DNA of 64,000 nt from FW021-bin31 sp964647485. GTDB taxonomy: Bacteria; Bacteroidota; Bacteroidia; Chitinophagales; Chitinophagaceae. Positions 44,594-54,162 of this stretch are shown one piece after another (positions within the stretch are counted from its first letter, which is position 1; each line of letters begins with the position of its first letter). Below the pieces are notes generated by a model. That model had not been told where the DNA came from and did no database searches. It was given only the letters and a program-made list of their open reading frames with translations. The stretch spans positions 124,001 to 188,000 of the forward strand of contig CAZYHV010000004.1 of assembly GCA_964647485.1 (NCBI GenBank), in the 5' to 3' direction. Both the position numbers and the translations under genes were made by a program.

Positions 44594-45949
44594 TTATTGA
44601 TAATTTTCTACAAACCACCTTACATATTGGGGGAGCTGCGTTCCCAAATAATAGGGTAAATTTAATAAAAGATATGGTTTCTTGCTGTTTGTCATTCCCT
44701 TCTCTACCTTCAATTTACCGGCATAAATACGAATGGCATACGGATGATCTGCCGCTTCTATAAATTGATGTAAAGATTTCAAACTTCCTTTTTTACCCGA
44801 TTTTATTTCTATGGGAACGATGATGTCCCCATAAGGAAAAAGTAAATCCACCTCTGCCTGAGATTGCCTTTTTTCTCTAACCCAAAAATGAGGAAGATCA
44901 TCTGTTTGATAATGAATAGAAATAAGCTCCTGTGTTATCAAGTGGGGAATCAACGCTCCTTTATAGGCTTTATTCAAATCCTCCATAGCTAACATTTCCG
45001 CCTGTATATTTAAAATATGATTGACGATTCCCGTGTCTAAAAACTGTAGCCTGGGGGATTTCCTCAAATTCGTCTTTAATGGAGTATTCCAATCTGTCGT
45101 CGGATAGATTAACCGAAGCACTTTTGCTTCTCCCAACGTCCTAAACGCCTCCCCGATTCCTCTGGACTTGTAGTTGGAATGACCAAAGCCCTGAAACTTA
45201 ATACGTTGATCCAAGTAAAAAGGAGCAGTCTCCAGAATATGTCGGATCATCTTCTTCTCGGCGTTATTACTACCATATTTTTCAACATCCTTTTTATAGG
45301 TTTTCCAAATGCTTTCGTAAATTGAAAGCAAATCCGATAAACTATTTCGCTCGATATCAGTACTCACAACCTCCGGCATTCCGCCGATAATAGCATATCT
45401 ATGAAAAGCTTTCATCAGTGAAGAATGAGCGAAACTTTTAACAGGGTAATTTCTCAAATGTCCGGATAATGCATCATCTCCTACTGCGCTTAAATATTCC
45501 TGAAAATTAAGCGGATGGAGATATAAAAACGCTACCCGGCCTACCGGAAAACTTTTTACCTCATCCATGGCAAACTCCAGTAATGAACCCGCCGCAATAA
45601 CGTGAAGTTCTGGGATATCTTCATAAAAATAGCGCAGTTGTTGGATGGCCTTAGGACATTCCTGTATCTCATCTATAAACAATAAGGTGTGTTCCTTGTC
45701 CGAAGACGGGATTTGATGAGTTAAAGCCAAGGATTCAAAGATATCTTCTACAGCATCAAAATCTTCAAAGTGTTTTCTATCTGCCGTTTTTTCAACATTC
45801 AGTTTTAGTGCATGTTTATATTTTTTCGCAAATTCGTGTACCACCGTTGTTTTTCCTACCTGACGCCCCCCCCTGATGATAAGGGGTTTGCGAGCAGGTT
45901 TTCTTTTCCACTTATTCAGAAAGGCTGCTACATCTCTTTCAAAAACCAT
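44594..45949 (-). CDS. AAA_14/DUF4143-type ATPase
   Basis: A 451-aa protein of the common Bacteroidota ATPase family. Walker A is GGRQVGKTTVVHEF (about residues 26-39) and Walker B is LLFIDEIQECPKA. A winged-helix-like middle and a C-terminal nuclease-like region follow: HFWVREKRQSQAEVDLLFPYGDIIVPIEIKSGKKG, with the D...EIK pattern of restriction-like folds. Cellular role is not established for the family. Its upstream region has two 33-bp palindrome-containing tandem repeats starting 21 bases before the ATG. The flavoprotein gene follows with no gap. Confidence 0.88.
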   Translation of the reverse strand: MVFERDVAAFLNKWKRKPARKPLIIRGGRQVGKTTVVHEFAKKYKHALKLNVEKTADRKHFEDFDAVEDIFESLALTHQIPSSDKEHTLLFIDEIQECPKAIQQLRYFYEDIPELHVIAAGSLLEFAMDEVKSFPVGRVAFLYLHPLNFQEYLSAVGDDALSGHLRNYPVKSFAHSSLMKAFHRYAIIGGMPEVVSTDIERNSLSDLLSIYESIWKTYKKDVEKYGSNNAEKKMIRHILETAPFYLDQRIKFQGFGHSNYKSRGIGEAFRTLGEAKVLRLIYPTTDWNTPLKTNLRKSPRLQFLDTGIVNHILNIQAEMLAMEDLNKAYKGALIPHLITQELISIHYQTDDLPHFWVREKRQSQAEVDLLFPYGDIIVPIEIKSGKKGSLKSLHQFIEAADHPYAIRIYAGKLKVEKGMTNSKKPYLLLNLPYYLGTQLPQYVRWFVENYQ

Positions 45950-45970
45950 AATCTATCCTTATAATGTCAT

Positions 45971-46050
45971 AAAGTAAGGGTAAATATAGCTATATTTTGT
46001 AACAAAGTAAGGGTAAATATAGCTATATTTTGTAACAAAGTAAGGGTAAA
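45971..46050. repeat. 33-bp tandem repeats with 16-bp palindromes upstream of the ATPase gene
   Basis: Two identical 33-base units (45971-46003 and 46004-46036) and 14 bases of a third (46037-46050). Each full unit holds the perfect palindrome AAATATAGCTATATTT (45982-45997, 46015-46030). The array begins 21 bases upstream of the ATPase ATG and therefore covers its likely promoter. Confidence 0.85.
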
Positions 46051-46058
46051 CCAAATTT

Positions 46059-46107
46059 ATCTTCTATGACGGATCGAGATTAAGACTATCAAACCGTCAT
46101 AGAAGAT
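46059..46107 (-). terminator. Hairpin after the M20 peptidase gene
   Basis: ATCTTCTATGACGG (46059-46072) and its perfect complement (46094-46107) form a 14-bp stem with a 21-base loop. It is 10 bases past the peptidase stop at 46118 and lacks a strong T-run, so a terminator role is probable but not certain. Confidence 0.5.
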
Positions 46108-46117
46108 TATAGAAAAA

Positions 46118-47491
46118 TCACTTCTGCATCTCTGCAAAATACTTGTGAAAATAGGGAATTGTTTCTATCCCTTTATAAAAATTAAAGAGTTCAAATTTTT
46201 CATTGGGGGAATGTAATCCATCACTATCTAGCCCAAATCCAAACAGCACCGATTTCAGGCCCAATTCTTTTTCAAAAAGTGCAACAATCGGAATGCTTCC
46301 CCCACCCCGATGAGGGATGGCCTTTTTACCGAAAGTAGTTTCGATGGCTTTTTCTGCCGCCTTATAAGCCACAGAGTCAGTAGGCGTTACCACCGGTTCT
46401 CCTCCATGAAGATAGGTCACCTTCACATGAACCTCCTCCGGTGCTATTTTTTCAAAATGTCTAGCGAAAAGCGCTGCTATTTTTTCAGAAGATTGGTGAG
46501 GAACCAATCGCATAGAGATCTTAGCCTGTGCTTTAGAAGGCAACACGGTTTTTGCTCCTTCTCCGGTATATCCTCCCCAGATGCCATTTACTTCAAGCGT
46601 TGGGCGGATACCCACTCGCTCTACCGTAGTATATCCTTTCTCCCCCCAAAGTTTATCAACGCCTAAATCTTTTTTATAGGCAGCTTTATCAAAAGGCGCT
46701 TCATTGATGGCTTCCCGTTGTTTCGTACTCAATTCTTCCACATCATCATAAAATCCTTCTACTGTAATATGATTGTTTTCATCATGAAGAGAGGCTATCA
46801 TTTTGCTTAAAATGGTAGCCGGATTCGCCACCGCGCCACCATAAACGCCACTATGCAGATCTCGATTAGGTCCGGTTACTTCCACCTCCATATACGCCAT
46901 TCCTCTGAGGCCGGTTTCTATAGAAGGATCCTCCATACTGATCATTGCAGTATCCGAGATAAGAACCACATCTGCCGCCAACCGTTCTTTATTGGCTTTA
47001 ACAAAATCACCTAAATGCTCAGAACCAACTTCCTCTTCTCCTTCAATCATAAACTTTATATTTCCGGGAAGAGACTCTGTTTTTGCCATTTTCTCAAAGG
47101 CTTTCACATGCATATAAAATTGTCCTTTGTCATCTGCTGAACCTCTGGCATATATTTTCCCTTCTTTTATAACCGGTTCAAAAGGACCACTCTTCCATAA
47201 ATCTAACGGATCCGGAGGTTGAACATCATAATGACCATATACCAATACCGTTGGTAGGTTTTCATCAATAATTTTTTCTCCATAAACCACAGGATGCCCG
47301 GCTGTCGGGCAGATTTCCACATGATCCGCTCCGGCCTCTTCCAAACGTCGTTTGACTGTCTCGGCACATTTTTTTACATCTGCTTTATGACTGCTGTCTG
47401 CACTCACCGAAGGAATCCTCAGCAAGTCTAACAATTCTTCTAAAAATCGCTCTTTATGTTCTTCTTGATATTGTTTCCAAACTTCCATCAT
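46118..47491 (-). CDS. M20-family dipeptidase/metallopeptidase
   Basis: A 457-aa M20 peptidase. The metal-site motifs are VLVYGHYDVQPPD, ARGSADDKGQ, MIEGEEEVGSEHL and a late SIPIVALFEKELG ... GLHSPNEKF. A dimerisation domain lies in between (about residues 200-360). No signal, so cytoplasmic; it most likely hydrolyses dipeptides or small peptides. It is 16 bases downstream of the GH89 gene, which may simply be read-through proximity. Confidence 0.92.
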   Translation of the reverse strand: MMEVWKQYQEEHKERFLEELLDLLRIPSVSADSSHKADVKKCAETVKRRLEEAGADHVEICPTAGHPVVYGEKIIDENLPTVLVYGHYDVQPPDPLDLWKSGPFEPVIKEGKIYARGSADDKGQFYMHVKAFEKMAKTESLPGNIKFMIEGEEEVGSEHLGDFVKANKERLAADVVLISDTAMISMEDPSIETGLRGMAYMEVEVTGPNRDLHSGVYGGAVANPATILSKMIASLHDENNHITVEGFYDDVEELSTKQREAINEAPFDKAAYKKDLGVDKLWGEKGYTTVERVGIRPTLEVNGIWGGYTGEGAKTVLPSKAQAKISMRLVPHQSSEKIAALFARHFEKIAPEEVHVKVTYLHGGEPVVTPTDSVAYKAAEKAIETTFGKKAIPHRGGGSIPIVALFEKELGLKSVLFGFGLDSDGLHSPNEKFELFNFYKGIETIPYFHKYFAEMQK

Positions 47492-47507
47492 TATATTTTG
47501 TTTTTAA

Positions 47508-49745
47508 TTAGGGAGAATCAAAGGTAACATACTGTGCGGTATTTTTGTACGTCTTCTCTATTTGCTCCCGATATTTATGATACACTTTTTTCGATTCATC
47601 AATGGCATTGCCGGAGGCCTTTACCGGATATTTTTTGTGCTGATGAACCCAATCCCACTCCCAGTCTTTAATTTCTCTATCAAATTCCTGTATAGAAAAG
47701 GGGGTATGTTGCTTCAATGCCTTATCTATTTGAGAGAAAAATTTCTCCCATCGTGGTTTATAGAAGTCTTCTAAAAGACCAGACCATTGTCGACATGCAT
47801 ATTCATGAAGGGGACAATCTTTTCCTCCCCATAAGGTAATTAAATCTCTGGCATTAAATTCATATAAATCACTTTCCTTTTCTGTTTCTCCCCATTTTCT
47901 GGCGTCTGACAACCAAGGCCCCAGCAGGAAGTCTTTTTGAGTGGCTAACAATTCATCCATATCAGAAATAAGCATCAAAAACTGTTGACTATATTTGTCA
48001 AAGACTTTCTGATTCCGCTCTTCATATGCCTGTGCCAATTTTTGTTGTAGCGGACTGGCATAATTCGCCAATACTTGTCGGGTTAGATCAACAAGATCAT
48101 ACTGAAAACCTTTACTCTTATCGTGATCATCAGCAGCCTCAATAAATAAATCCCAGGCCTTTACCAATTCCATAGGGTCATATGTTAAGGATGTATTGGT
48201 CCATGCCGTATTTTTTGCAAAGGTAGGACGACCCGTAACGATAGATTCAGGACCTCCTTCCGTTTTTCCACCGCTGTACACTGTATTTTTCAGGATCATC
48301 CAAGCCTTATTCAATCGTTCATCTTCCCCTCCATATCGCCTTGCGGCATAATGGGACAACCATTCATCTAATTTAATGGGTTCTGTACGCCAGACATTCT
48401 CCATCATCAACTGGAATAATGCCGGATTCTGATCTGCCCCTTCCGGACTAATACCGATTCCGGCCATATGACCTGCATCCGGATCATGCTTGGCAATGCC
48501 CGGATCATAAGCTACATGCCGCATTCGTCCAAATAAAGAAACATTTCCGCCAAAATTTTGAAGCATATTCCACACCCAGGGTTTTCCATAATATCCTTCA
48601 GTCTTATTCCAAATAGGATTGGTTTCGCTCCAAAGATCAAGAATAAGCATACGGTCATCAGGAATGGCGTTTAATAACGCCTGTATTTGCGTAGATTGCC
48701 AAAAACGCTTATTATAAGAAAACATCCATCCCTGCATCACCCATATCGCTTTTGAGTCGGCTTGAGCCATAGAATTATACACTCGCTTACTCATGGAATC
48801 CAAATAGGAGGAATCGTTAGATGGCGGAATATTTTCATTAAAGGTGTCTGCAGAATAGAAATGATCGGTTCCATACTCCTCCGTTTGTGTTTTAATAAAC
48901 AAAGCCCCAATTTTTTCAAATAAAGGATCCGAAGGATCCAATATATATACGTCGTCAAACCCCCACCCCCAATTGGTTTGTTTTAGGTCTGCTTCCGGAA
49001 ATTTATCCTTGAAAGAAGGTGGAACATGCCCGGTAAAAGCCGGCAAAATTGGTTTCATCCCCAGGGCTCTTTCATAATGCAGAATTTTCTTTTGTAATGC
49101 TTTATGTGTATCTATCCAATGTTGCGGAAGGGGACCGCCCCAGCCATCGAGGTTTCCCATCCAGAGCCAGGCAAAATAGGCCGGGCCACTAAAAAAATCT
49201 TCTAATTGATCCTCCGTAAAGCCCAATTTCTGATAGACCTCCTGCCAGATCGCTTCTTCTCCTGTAAGGGCTAAAGGCATGTTTATTCCATTCAATGCCA
49301 TCCAGTCAATGGCTTTTTCCCATCGATCCCAATCCCACCAGGCCATTGTATAATTAAAAACAACATAATTGAGATCATACCGGTAGGTATAAGGCGTTTC
49401 CTTATGTACGGTCTTTTTTACCTCCGGCAACGCTTTCGGGATTTTTAAATTATCTCCATTCCAGGTAATACTCAGCTTGCAATAGTGTTCTAAATAATAA
49501 TTGAGTGCAGAGGCAATGGAAACCCCATCATTTCCCCGAAGAATAACTTTTCCATTTTTATCTCCTGCCAGTTCAAATACATCTTTTCCGTCTTCTTTAG
49601 GTATATATTCCAATTCAAAATGATCTGCTATCTCCGGAACAACTCGTTCAATAAGCCCGGTTACGGCTTGAAAATCTGTCTGTGCCAAAGCATTAAAATT
49701 CCTCATTAGAATAAATATAAGAAAAAAAAGAAGACCTTTTCTCAT
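47508..49745 (-). CDS. Alpha-N-acetylglucosaminidase (GH89)
   Basis: A 745-aa exported enzyme related to human NAGLU, with signal MRKGLLFFLIFILMRNFNALAQ. An N-terminal GH20b-like domain is followed by the GH89 barrel: NYTMAWWDWDRWEKAIDWMA, NGINMPLALTGEEAIWQEV, then the proposed catalytic Glu residues in SADTFNENIPP and GISPEGADQN. A helical C-terminal domain completes it. It removes terminal alpha-linked GlcNAc, as in heparan sulfate or gastric-mucin-type O-glycans. It starts 3 bases after the DUF1080 gene. Confidence 0.93.
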   Translation of the reverse strand: MRKGLLFFLIFILMRNFNALAQTDFQAVTGLIERVVPEIADHFELEYIPKEDGKDVFELAGDKNGKVILRGNDGVSIASALNYYLEHYCKLSITWNGDNLKIPKALPEVKKTVHKETPYTYRYDLNYVVFNYTMAWWDWDRWEKAIDWMALNGINMPLALTGEEAIWQEVYQKLGFTEDQLEDFFSGPAYFAWLWMGNLDGWGGPLPQHWIDTHKALQKKILHYERALGMKPILPAFTGHVPPSFKDKFPEADLKQTNWGWGFDDVYILDPSDPLFEKIGALFIKTQTEEYGTDHFYSADTFNENIPPSNDSSYLDSMSKRVYNSMAQADSKAIWVMQGWMFSYNKRFWQSTQIQALLNAIPDDRMLILDLWSETNPIWNKTEGYYGKPWVWNMLQNFGGNVSLFGRMRHVAYDPGIAKHDPDAGHMAGIGISPEGADQNPALFQLMMENVWRTEPIKLDEWLSHYAARRYGGEDERLNKAWMILKNTVYSGGKTEGGPESIVTGRPTFAKNTAWTNTSLTYDPMELVKAWDLFIEAADDHDKSKGFQYDLVDLTRQVLANYASPLQQKLAQAYEERNQKVFDKYSQQFLMLISDMDELLATQKDFLLGPWLSDARKWGETEKESDLYEFNARDLITLWGGKDCPLHEYACRQWSGLLEDFYKPRWEKFFSQIDKALKQHTPFSIQEFDREIKDWEWDWVHQHKKYPVKASGNAIDESKKVYHKYREQIEKTYKNTAQYVTFDSP

Positions 49746-49748
49746 TAT

Positions 49749-50486
49749 CTATAAAGTTTTAATTTTTATATTTTTAAACCAAACATCTCCGCCATGATAT
49801 TGGAGCGCAATATGTCCGGTTTTCGACATGCCATACGAAGGAACATCTTTCCATTTCCCATTGGCTTTCTGTGTTTTCCATTCCGGACTCCAGAGCGTGT
49901 ATTGCAAAATCTCTTGGCCATTCAGCCAATGTTCCACATGCGCTCCATTAACAAGGATTTTAGTCGTATTCCATTCTCCAACAGGATGAATAGTAGTAGA
50001 ATCCGGCACCTGCATGGCATAATTACATCCGGTATGTTGCCAATCTTCGAGTTTTCCCGGCCATCCTTTGTCATCAATGATTTGATATTCCGGCCCGGTA
50101 AGATACGTCTGAGATCGGTCTTCGGTCACATGAAACATAATACCACTGTTAGATTCCGGAGAAATTTTCCATTGAATTGACAAAACAAAATTTTTATAAC
50201 TGCTGTCTGTAATCAAATCCGTCGGTGCTGCTTTTATGTTTCCATTACAATGTAATGTTCCTTTTTCGACATCCCAGGCCGCGGTAGATTTATGTTGAAA
50301 TCCACGCCAACCTTTTAAATTTTTGCCATTAAAAAGAATATGCCAGGCATGAACGCCGGAAGTATCTGAAGATCTTGAATAGGAATGATCTTTGTGGAAA
50401 GTTTTATCCGATGAATTTTGCCCACCGGAAGACTGAAACGAGAGGAGTAAAAACAAGGAGGCAAGACAAAGGAAAACACTTTTCAT
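49749..50486 (-). CDS. DUF1080 (3-keto-disaccharide hydrolase-like) secreted protein
   Basis: A 245-aa protein with signal MKSVFLCLASLFLLLSFQSSGGQ and a single LamG-like jelly-roll domain of the DUF1080 type. Typical stretches are WHILFNGKNLKGWRGF, SNSGIMFHVTED, GPEYQIIDD and GHIALQYHGGDVWFKNIKIK. Some members of this family hydrolyse 3-keto-glycosides; others may bind glycans. It forms a tight unit with the GH89 gene (2-base gap). The frame runs to 50504, but the signal sets ATG 50486. Confidence 0.88.
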   Translation of the reverse strand: MKSVFLCLASLFLLLSFQSSGGQNSSDKTFHKDHSYSRSSDTSGVHAWHILFNGKNLKGWRGFQHKSTAAWDVEKGTLHCNGNIKAAPTDLITDSSYKNFVLSIQWKISPESNSGIMFHVTEDRSQTYLTGPEYQIIDDKGWPGKLEDWQHTGCNYAMQVPDSTTIHPVGEWNTTKILVNGAHVEHWLNGQEILQYTLWSPEWKTQKANGKWKDVPSYGMSKTGHIALQYHGGDVWFKNIKIKTL

Positions 50487-50502
50487 AATTTTGGATTTAA
50501 AC

Positions 50503-52155
50503 ATGGAAGAAACTAGCGAAGTTCTTTACTTTGCATATTTTATATTCTCAAATTTAGACATCTTGTTAAGAAAAACAAATTATTGGTTCTGCATTCTATT
50601 TATATTTCTTTTTTTCTTTCTCTTTTTTTCTAAAGACGGGAAAAGTCAACAGATGCCGAAGCGGGAGATGAGAGCAGCCTGGATAGCCACCGTTAATAAT
50701 ATTGACTGGCCCAGTAAGCCCGGATTATCTTCGGATGTTCAAAAAGAAGAATATATCAAATTATTAGATCGGCTCAAAGATTTGGGAATGAATGCTGTGG
50801 TTGTTCAAATTCGTCCGGTGGCAGATGCCTTTTATCCTTCTGCCATAGCGCCTTGGAGTTACTGGTTGACCGGAAAACAAGGGAAAGCACCGGAACCCTA
50901 TTATGATCCATTGAAATTTATGATTAAAGAAGCCCATAAAAGAGGAATGGAGTTTCATGCCTGGTGCAACCCCTACAGAGCGGTCTTTAATACGAGAAAA
51001 GCTTATAGAATCTCGAAAGGAAGTCCTGTAAAACTCCATCCGGACTGGATGATAACCTATGGATCGAAGGAGTATTTTAATCCGGGATTGCCGCAAGTGC
51101 GCTCTTTCTTGGTAAAGGTTATCAAAGACATTGTAAAACGTTATGATGTAGATGCCATCCATTTTGATGATTATTTTTATCCTTATCATATTCCGGGCAA
51201 GCGTTTTCCGGATGAGAAAGCCTATAAAAAATATGGAAACGGCCTAGAAAAGGCAGCCTGGCGTCGACATAATGTAGATACCGTCATTCAAATGCTTTCC
51301 AAGGCAATCAAAGAGACCAAATCCTGGGTAAAATTCGGCATCAGCCCTTTCGGTGTATGGAGAAATTATAGCGAAGACCGACCAATGGGTTCAAAGACCC
51401 ATGCCGGTATCACCAACTACGATGGTTTATATGCAGACATCCTTTTATGGTTAAAAAAAGGATGGATTGATTATGTTACTCCGCAACTTTATTGGGATTT
51501 TAAATTAAAAGCAGCTCCGTATGGACTCTTATTGAAATGGTGGGCAAAACACACTTATGGACGACAGTTGTACATCGGTCAATCCGTGTATAGAATAGGT
51601 CAAAAAGGCGCTTGGCGACAACCCGATGAGATGCCCCGGCAAATAGCGGCCAACAGAACCTATAAAACAGTAAAAGGATCGATGTATTTTAGTGCTTCTA
51701 CCTTTGATCGAAATCCCTTAGGTTTCAATGATAGTTTAAGAAATCATTATTATAAATACCCAGCCATCCCTCCCAGAATGCCGTGGATCGACAGCATCCC
51801 CCCTTTGGCTCCTGAACCTGCCGGCGTTTTAGAAGATCCAAAGGGACCTCTTATTCAGTGGAAAGATCGAGACACAACACAACAAACAACTCAATTCGTT
51901 ATTTATCGATTCCCTGAAAATGTTCCTCCTGATCGAACAAATCCCAAATACATCTTAAAAATTGTCAATAAAAAATTTTCTAAAAATCCACGATACGTCC
52001 AATCTTTTCTGGATACCACAGCAGAAGAGGGGAAACACTATATTTATGAAATTACTGCACTCGATCGATTACACAATGAAAGTGGGATTAATGGTTCCCT
52101 CAGAGTACCTTCGGAGAAGATGAAAACGCCTAAAGCTATTTATTATGGACCATAG
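50503..52155 (+). CDS. GHL10 (DUF187)-type glycoside hydrolase, exported
   Basis: A protein of about 550 aa. A very hydrophobic segment (YWFCILFIFLFFFLFF) serves as signal or anchor. It is followed by the family start MRAAWIATVNNIDWPSKPG, a TIM barrel with DAIHFDDYFYPY and GISPFGVW, and a C-terminal fibronectin-III-like region (about residue 440 on). Members act on peptidoglycan or other glycans; the substrate is unknown. The frame starts at TTG 50491, ATG 50503 is the first ATG, and a later TTG near 50564 is possible. The 5' end lies back to back with the DUF1080 gene, leaving almost no room for separate promoters. Confidence 0.88.
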   Translation: MEETSEVLYFAYFIFSNLDILLRKTNYWFCILFIFLFFFLFFSKDGKSQQMPKREMRAAWIATVNNIDWPSKPGLSSDVQKEEYIKLLDRLKDLGMNAVVVQIRPVADAFYPSAIAPWSYWLTGKQGKAPEPYYDPLKFMIKEAHKRGMEFHAWCNPYRAVFNTRKAYRISKGSPVKLHPDWMITYGSKEYFNPGLPQVRSFLVKVIKDIVKRYDVDAIHFDDYFYPYHIPGKRFPDEKAYKKYGNGLEKAAWRRHNVDTVIQMLSKAIKETKSWVKFGISPFGVWRNYSEDRPMGSKTHAGITNYDGLYADILLWLKKGWIDYVTPQLYWDFKLKAAPYGLLLKWWAKHTYGRQLYIGQSVYRIGQKGAWRQPDEMPRQIAANRTYKTVKGSMYFSASTFDRNPLGFNDSLRNHYYKYPAIPPRMPWIDSIPPLAPEPAGVLEDPKGPLIQWKDRDTTQQTTQFVIYRFPENVPPDRTNPKYILKIVNKKFSKNPRYVQSFLDTTAEEGKHYIYEITALDRLHNESGINGSLRVPSEKMKTPKAIYYGP

Positions 52156-52233
52156 TTTGTCTTTTGTTATTTCACTTTTGTCAGATGTTTTCTTAACTTC
52201 GTTGCCAGCAAAACAATAGGCACTCTACTTTCT

Positions 52234-52965
52234 ATGTACGATTATTCATTAAAGAAACCTGAATTAGAGGTTTGTCCATCCCCTGTTTTATTACCTTTTT
52301 ACAATGTAAATAAAAGTGTAGTCGTCATCATTGACGTCTTAAGAGCAACCTCCACAATAGCAGCGGCACTGTATAACGGAGCATCTTCTGTTATTCCGGT
52401 AGCCACAGTAGAAAAATGTATAGAAGTGGGAGCAAAAGAAAATGCTCTTACAGCCGGAGAACGAGATGGAAGTATTGCTCCGGGTCTAGATCATGGTAAT
52501 TCCCCTTTAGAATATCCGAAAGAATTTATTGCTGATCAAACTTTGGTATTGACGACCACCAACGGAACCCGCCTGCTGCACAAAGCAATAGGAGCAAAAG
52601 CGATAGTAACAGGTTCTTTTCCTAATATCTCTGCTCTTTGTACCTACCTGCTACAGCAAGATCAGCCTGTTATCCTTGCCTGCGCAGGATGGAAAGACCG
52701 GATCAATACGGAAGATACCTTATTCGCCGGAGCAGTAGTCAATCGTATTAGAGATGCATTTGAAGTGAACTGTGATTCTTCTCTTATTGCAGAGAGTCTT
52801 TATCTACAATACAAGACGAACCTCATGGATCTCATAAAAATTTCCTCGCATTATAAACGACTGGGACGTTTAGGAATCCAAAAGGACATAGACTATTGTC
52901 TTTCTTCTGATGTTGCACCGGCACTCCCTTTCTATAAAAATGGCAGACTATCTAATATTTTATAA
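52234..52965 (+). CDS. comB: 2-phosphosulfolactate phosphatase
   Basis: A 243-aa ComB-family protein. Characteristic stretches are VVVIIDVLRATSTIAAAL, LTAGERDGSIAPGLDHGNSP, VLTTTNGTRLLH and DVAPALPFY. In coenzyme M producers it dephosphorylates 2-phosphosulfolactate; in Bacteroidota its role is thought to be in sulfolactate or sulfonolipid-type metabolism, which is not tested here. Its last 6 bases overlap the 3' end of the convergent dinB gene. Confidence 0.88.
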   Translation: MYDYSLKKPELEVCPSPVLLPFYNVNKSVVVIIDVLRATSTIAAALYNGASSVIPVATVEKCIEVGAKENALTAGERDGSIAPGLDHGNSPLEYPKEFIADQTLVLTTTNGTRLLHKAIGAKAIVTGSFPNISALCTYLLQQDQPVILACAGWKDRINTEDTLFAGAVVNRIRDAFEVNCDSSLIAESLYLQYKTNLMDLIKISSHYKRLGRLGIQKDIDYCLSSDVAPALPFYKNGRLSNIL

Positions 52966-54135
52966 GTCCCCTGCTCGAAAGATATAACCTTCTCCATATT
53001 TCTCTTTTAATCGACGAATAGTAGCTTCTAAACCGGCTTCTTTTGTATTCGTTTCAAACAAATCTAGTTGGAACCCTTCGTTTACCAAACCCGAATATCT
53101 TACTCCTATTAGCCTGACTTTCTTTCCGTTATAAGAGCTTTCTACATAGTATTGTTGAAAAAGTCGAAATATCCGCTTTTCAAGTTTTTTTTCCGAAGTC
53201 GTGGGATCAATAGTCATTTGACGAGAAATCGTCTGGAAATCATTAAATCGCATCTTGATAGCTACACAGGAGGTGAAGGTGCCGGACTTGCGAAGTTGAT
53301 AGGCATTCTTTTTATTTAATTGTGAAAAAGCCTCTTTTAATGCTCTTACTTCAGAAAGATCTTCATCAAAAGTAGTTTCAGTAGAGATCGACTTATGCTT
53401 TCTGTCGTCTTTTACCGGGCTGTTATCAATTCCCTTTGCCCGGTCTATTAATATTTCTCCATGTTTTCCAAAGAAAGTTCGAAGAGTATCCTTACTACTA
53501 TGAGCTAATTGGTCAATAGTAAAAATCCCCAGTTTATGTAATCGGGCAGCCGTCTCCTTTCCCACCATAGGGATTTTTTCGATTTTCATGGGAGCTAAAA
53601 AAGCGGCTTCTGTTCCCGGTTCTACCAATATCTGACCATTTGGCTTCACCGTATCTACCGCTATTTTAGAAACTAACTTGTTTTTTGAGAGAGCGAAGGA
53701 GATTACAAGTTGCGTCTCTTCGATTATTTTTTCTCTTAGTTCAGTAGCAATCACATAGCATTCTGCAAAGTCTCCTAAACCCGAAAAGTCAACATAAAAT
53801 TCATCAATGCTGGCTTTTTCAAATAAAGGAATCTGTTGGGCAATAATTTCTGTCACCATCCGAGAATGAACGATGTATTGAGGCCGATTCGGAGATACGA
53901 CCAATGCATTGGGGCAGAGGCGAAGCGCTTGTACCATAGGCATAGCCGAATGAACTCCATATTTCCTTGTCTCATAACTACAAGCGGCTACTACCGCTCT
54001 GTTTCCTTTCCCTCCAACGATCAATGGTTGTTCTTCCAGTTCCGGATTTAGCTTTCTCTCAACAGACACAAAAAAGGCATCCAAATCGAAAAGCGCTATA
54101 GCACGAACGAAGGAATCTTTAGCAACAGACATCAT
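52960..54135 (-). CDS. dinB: DNA polymerase IV (Y family)
   Basis: A 391-aa translesion polymerase. The catalytic palm motifs are LFDLDAFFVSVER (Asp) and SIDEFYVDFSGLG (Asp-Glu). The steric-gate region is around FFVSVE, HhH-type thumb sequences are in KIPMVGKETAARLHKLGIF, and a little-finger domain follows. It bypasses lesions with low fidelity. A TAATTTTG box lies at 54137-54144, one base before the first ATG, so any transcript from it would be nearly leaderless. A beta-clamp motif may be in QLDLFETN near the C-terminus. Confidence 0.94.
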   Translation of the reverse strand: MMSVAKDSFVRAIALFDLDAFFVSVERKLNPELEEQPLIVGGKGNRAVVAACSYETRKYGVHSAMPMVQALRLCPNALVVSPNRPQYIVHSRMVTEIIAQQIPLFEKASIDEFYVDFSGLGDFAECYVIATELREKIIEETQLVISFALSKNKLVSKIAVDTVKPNGQILVEPGTEAAFLAPMKIEKIPMVGKETAARLHKLGIFTIDQLAHSSKDTLRTFFGKHGEILIDRAKGIDNSPVKDDRKHKSISTETTFDEDLSEVRALKEAFSQLNKKNAYQLRKSGTFTSCVAIKMRFNDFQTISRQMTIDPTTSEKKLEKRIFRLFQQYYVESSYNGKKVRLIGVRYSGLVNEGFQLDLFETNTKEAGLEATIRRLKEKYGEGYIFRAGDL

Positions 54136-54162
54136 CCAAAATTACCATTTATTTTGGAATTC

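Noticed and set aside
45971..46050. Possible CRISPR array at the 33-bp repeats
   Set aside because: The units are directly adjacent with no spacers between them, there are only two full copies, and no cas gene is nearby.
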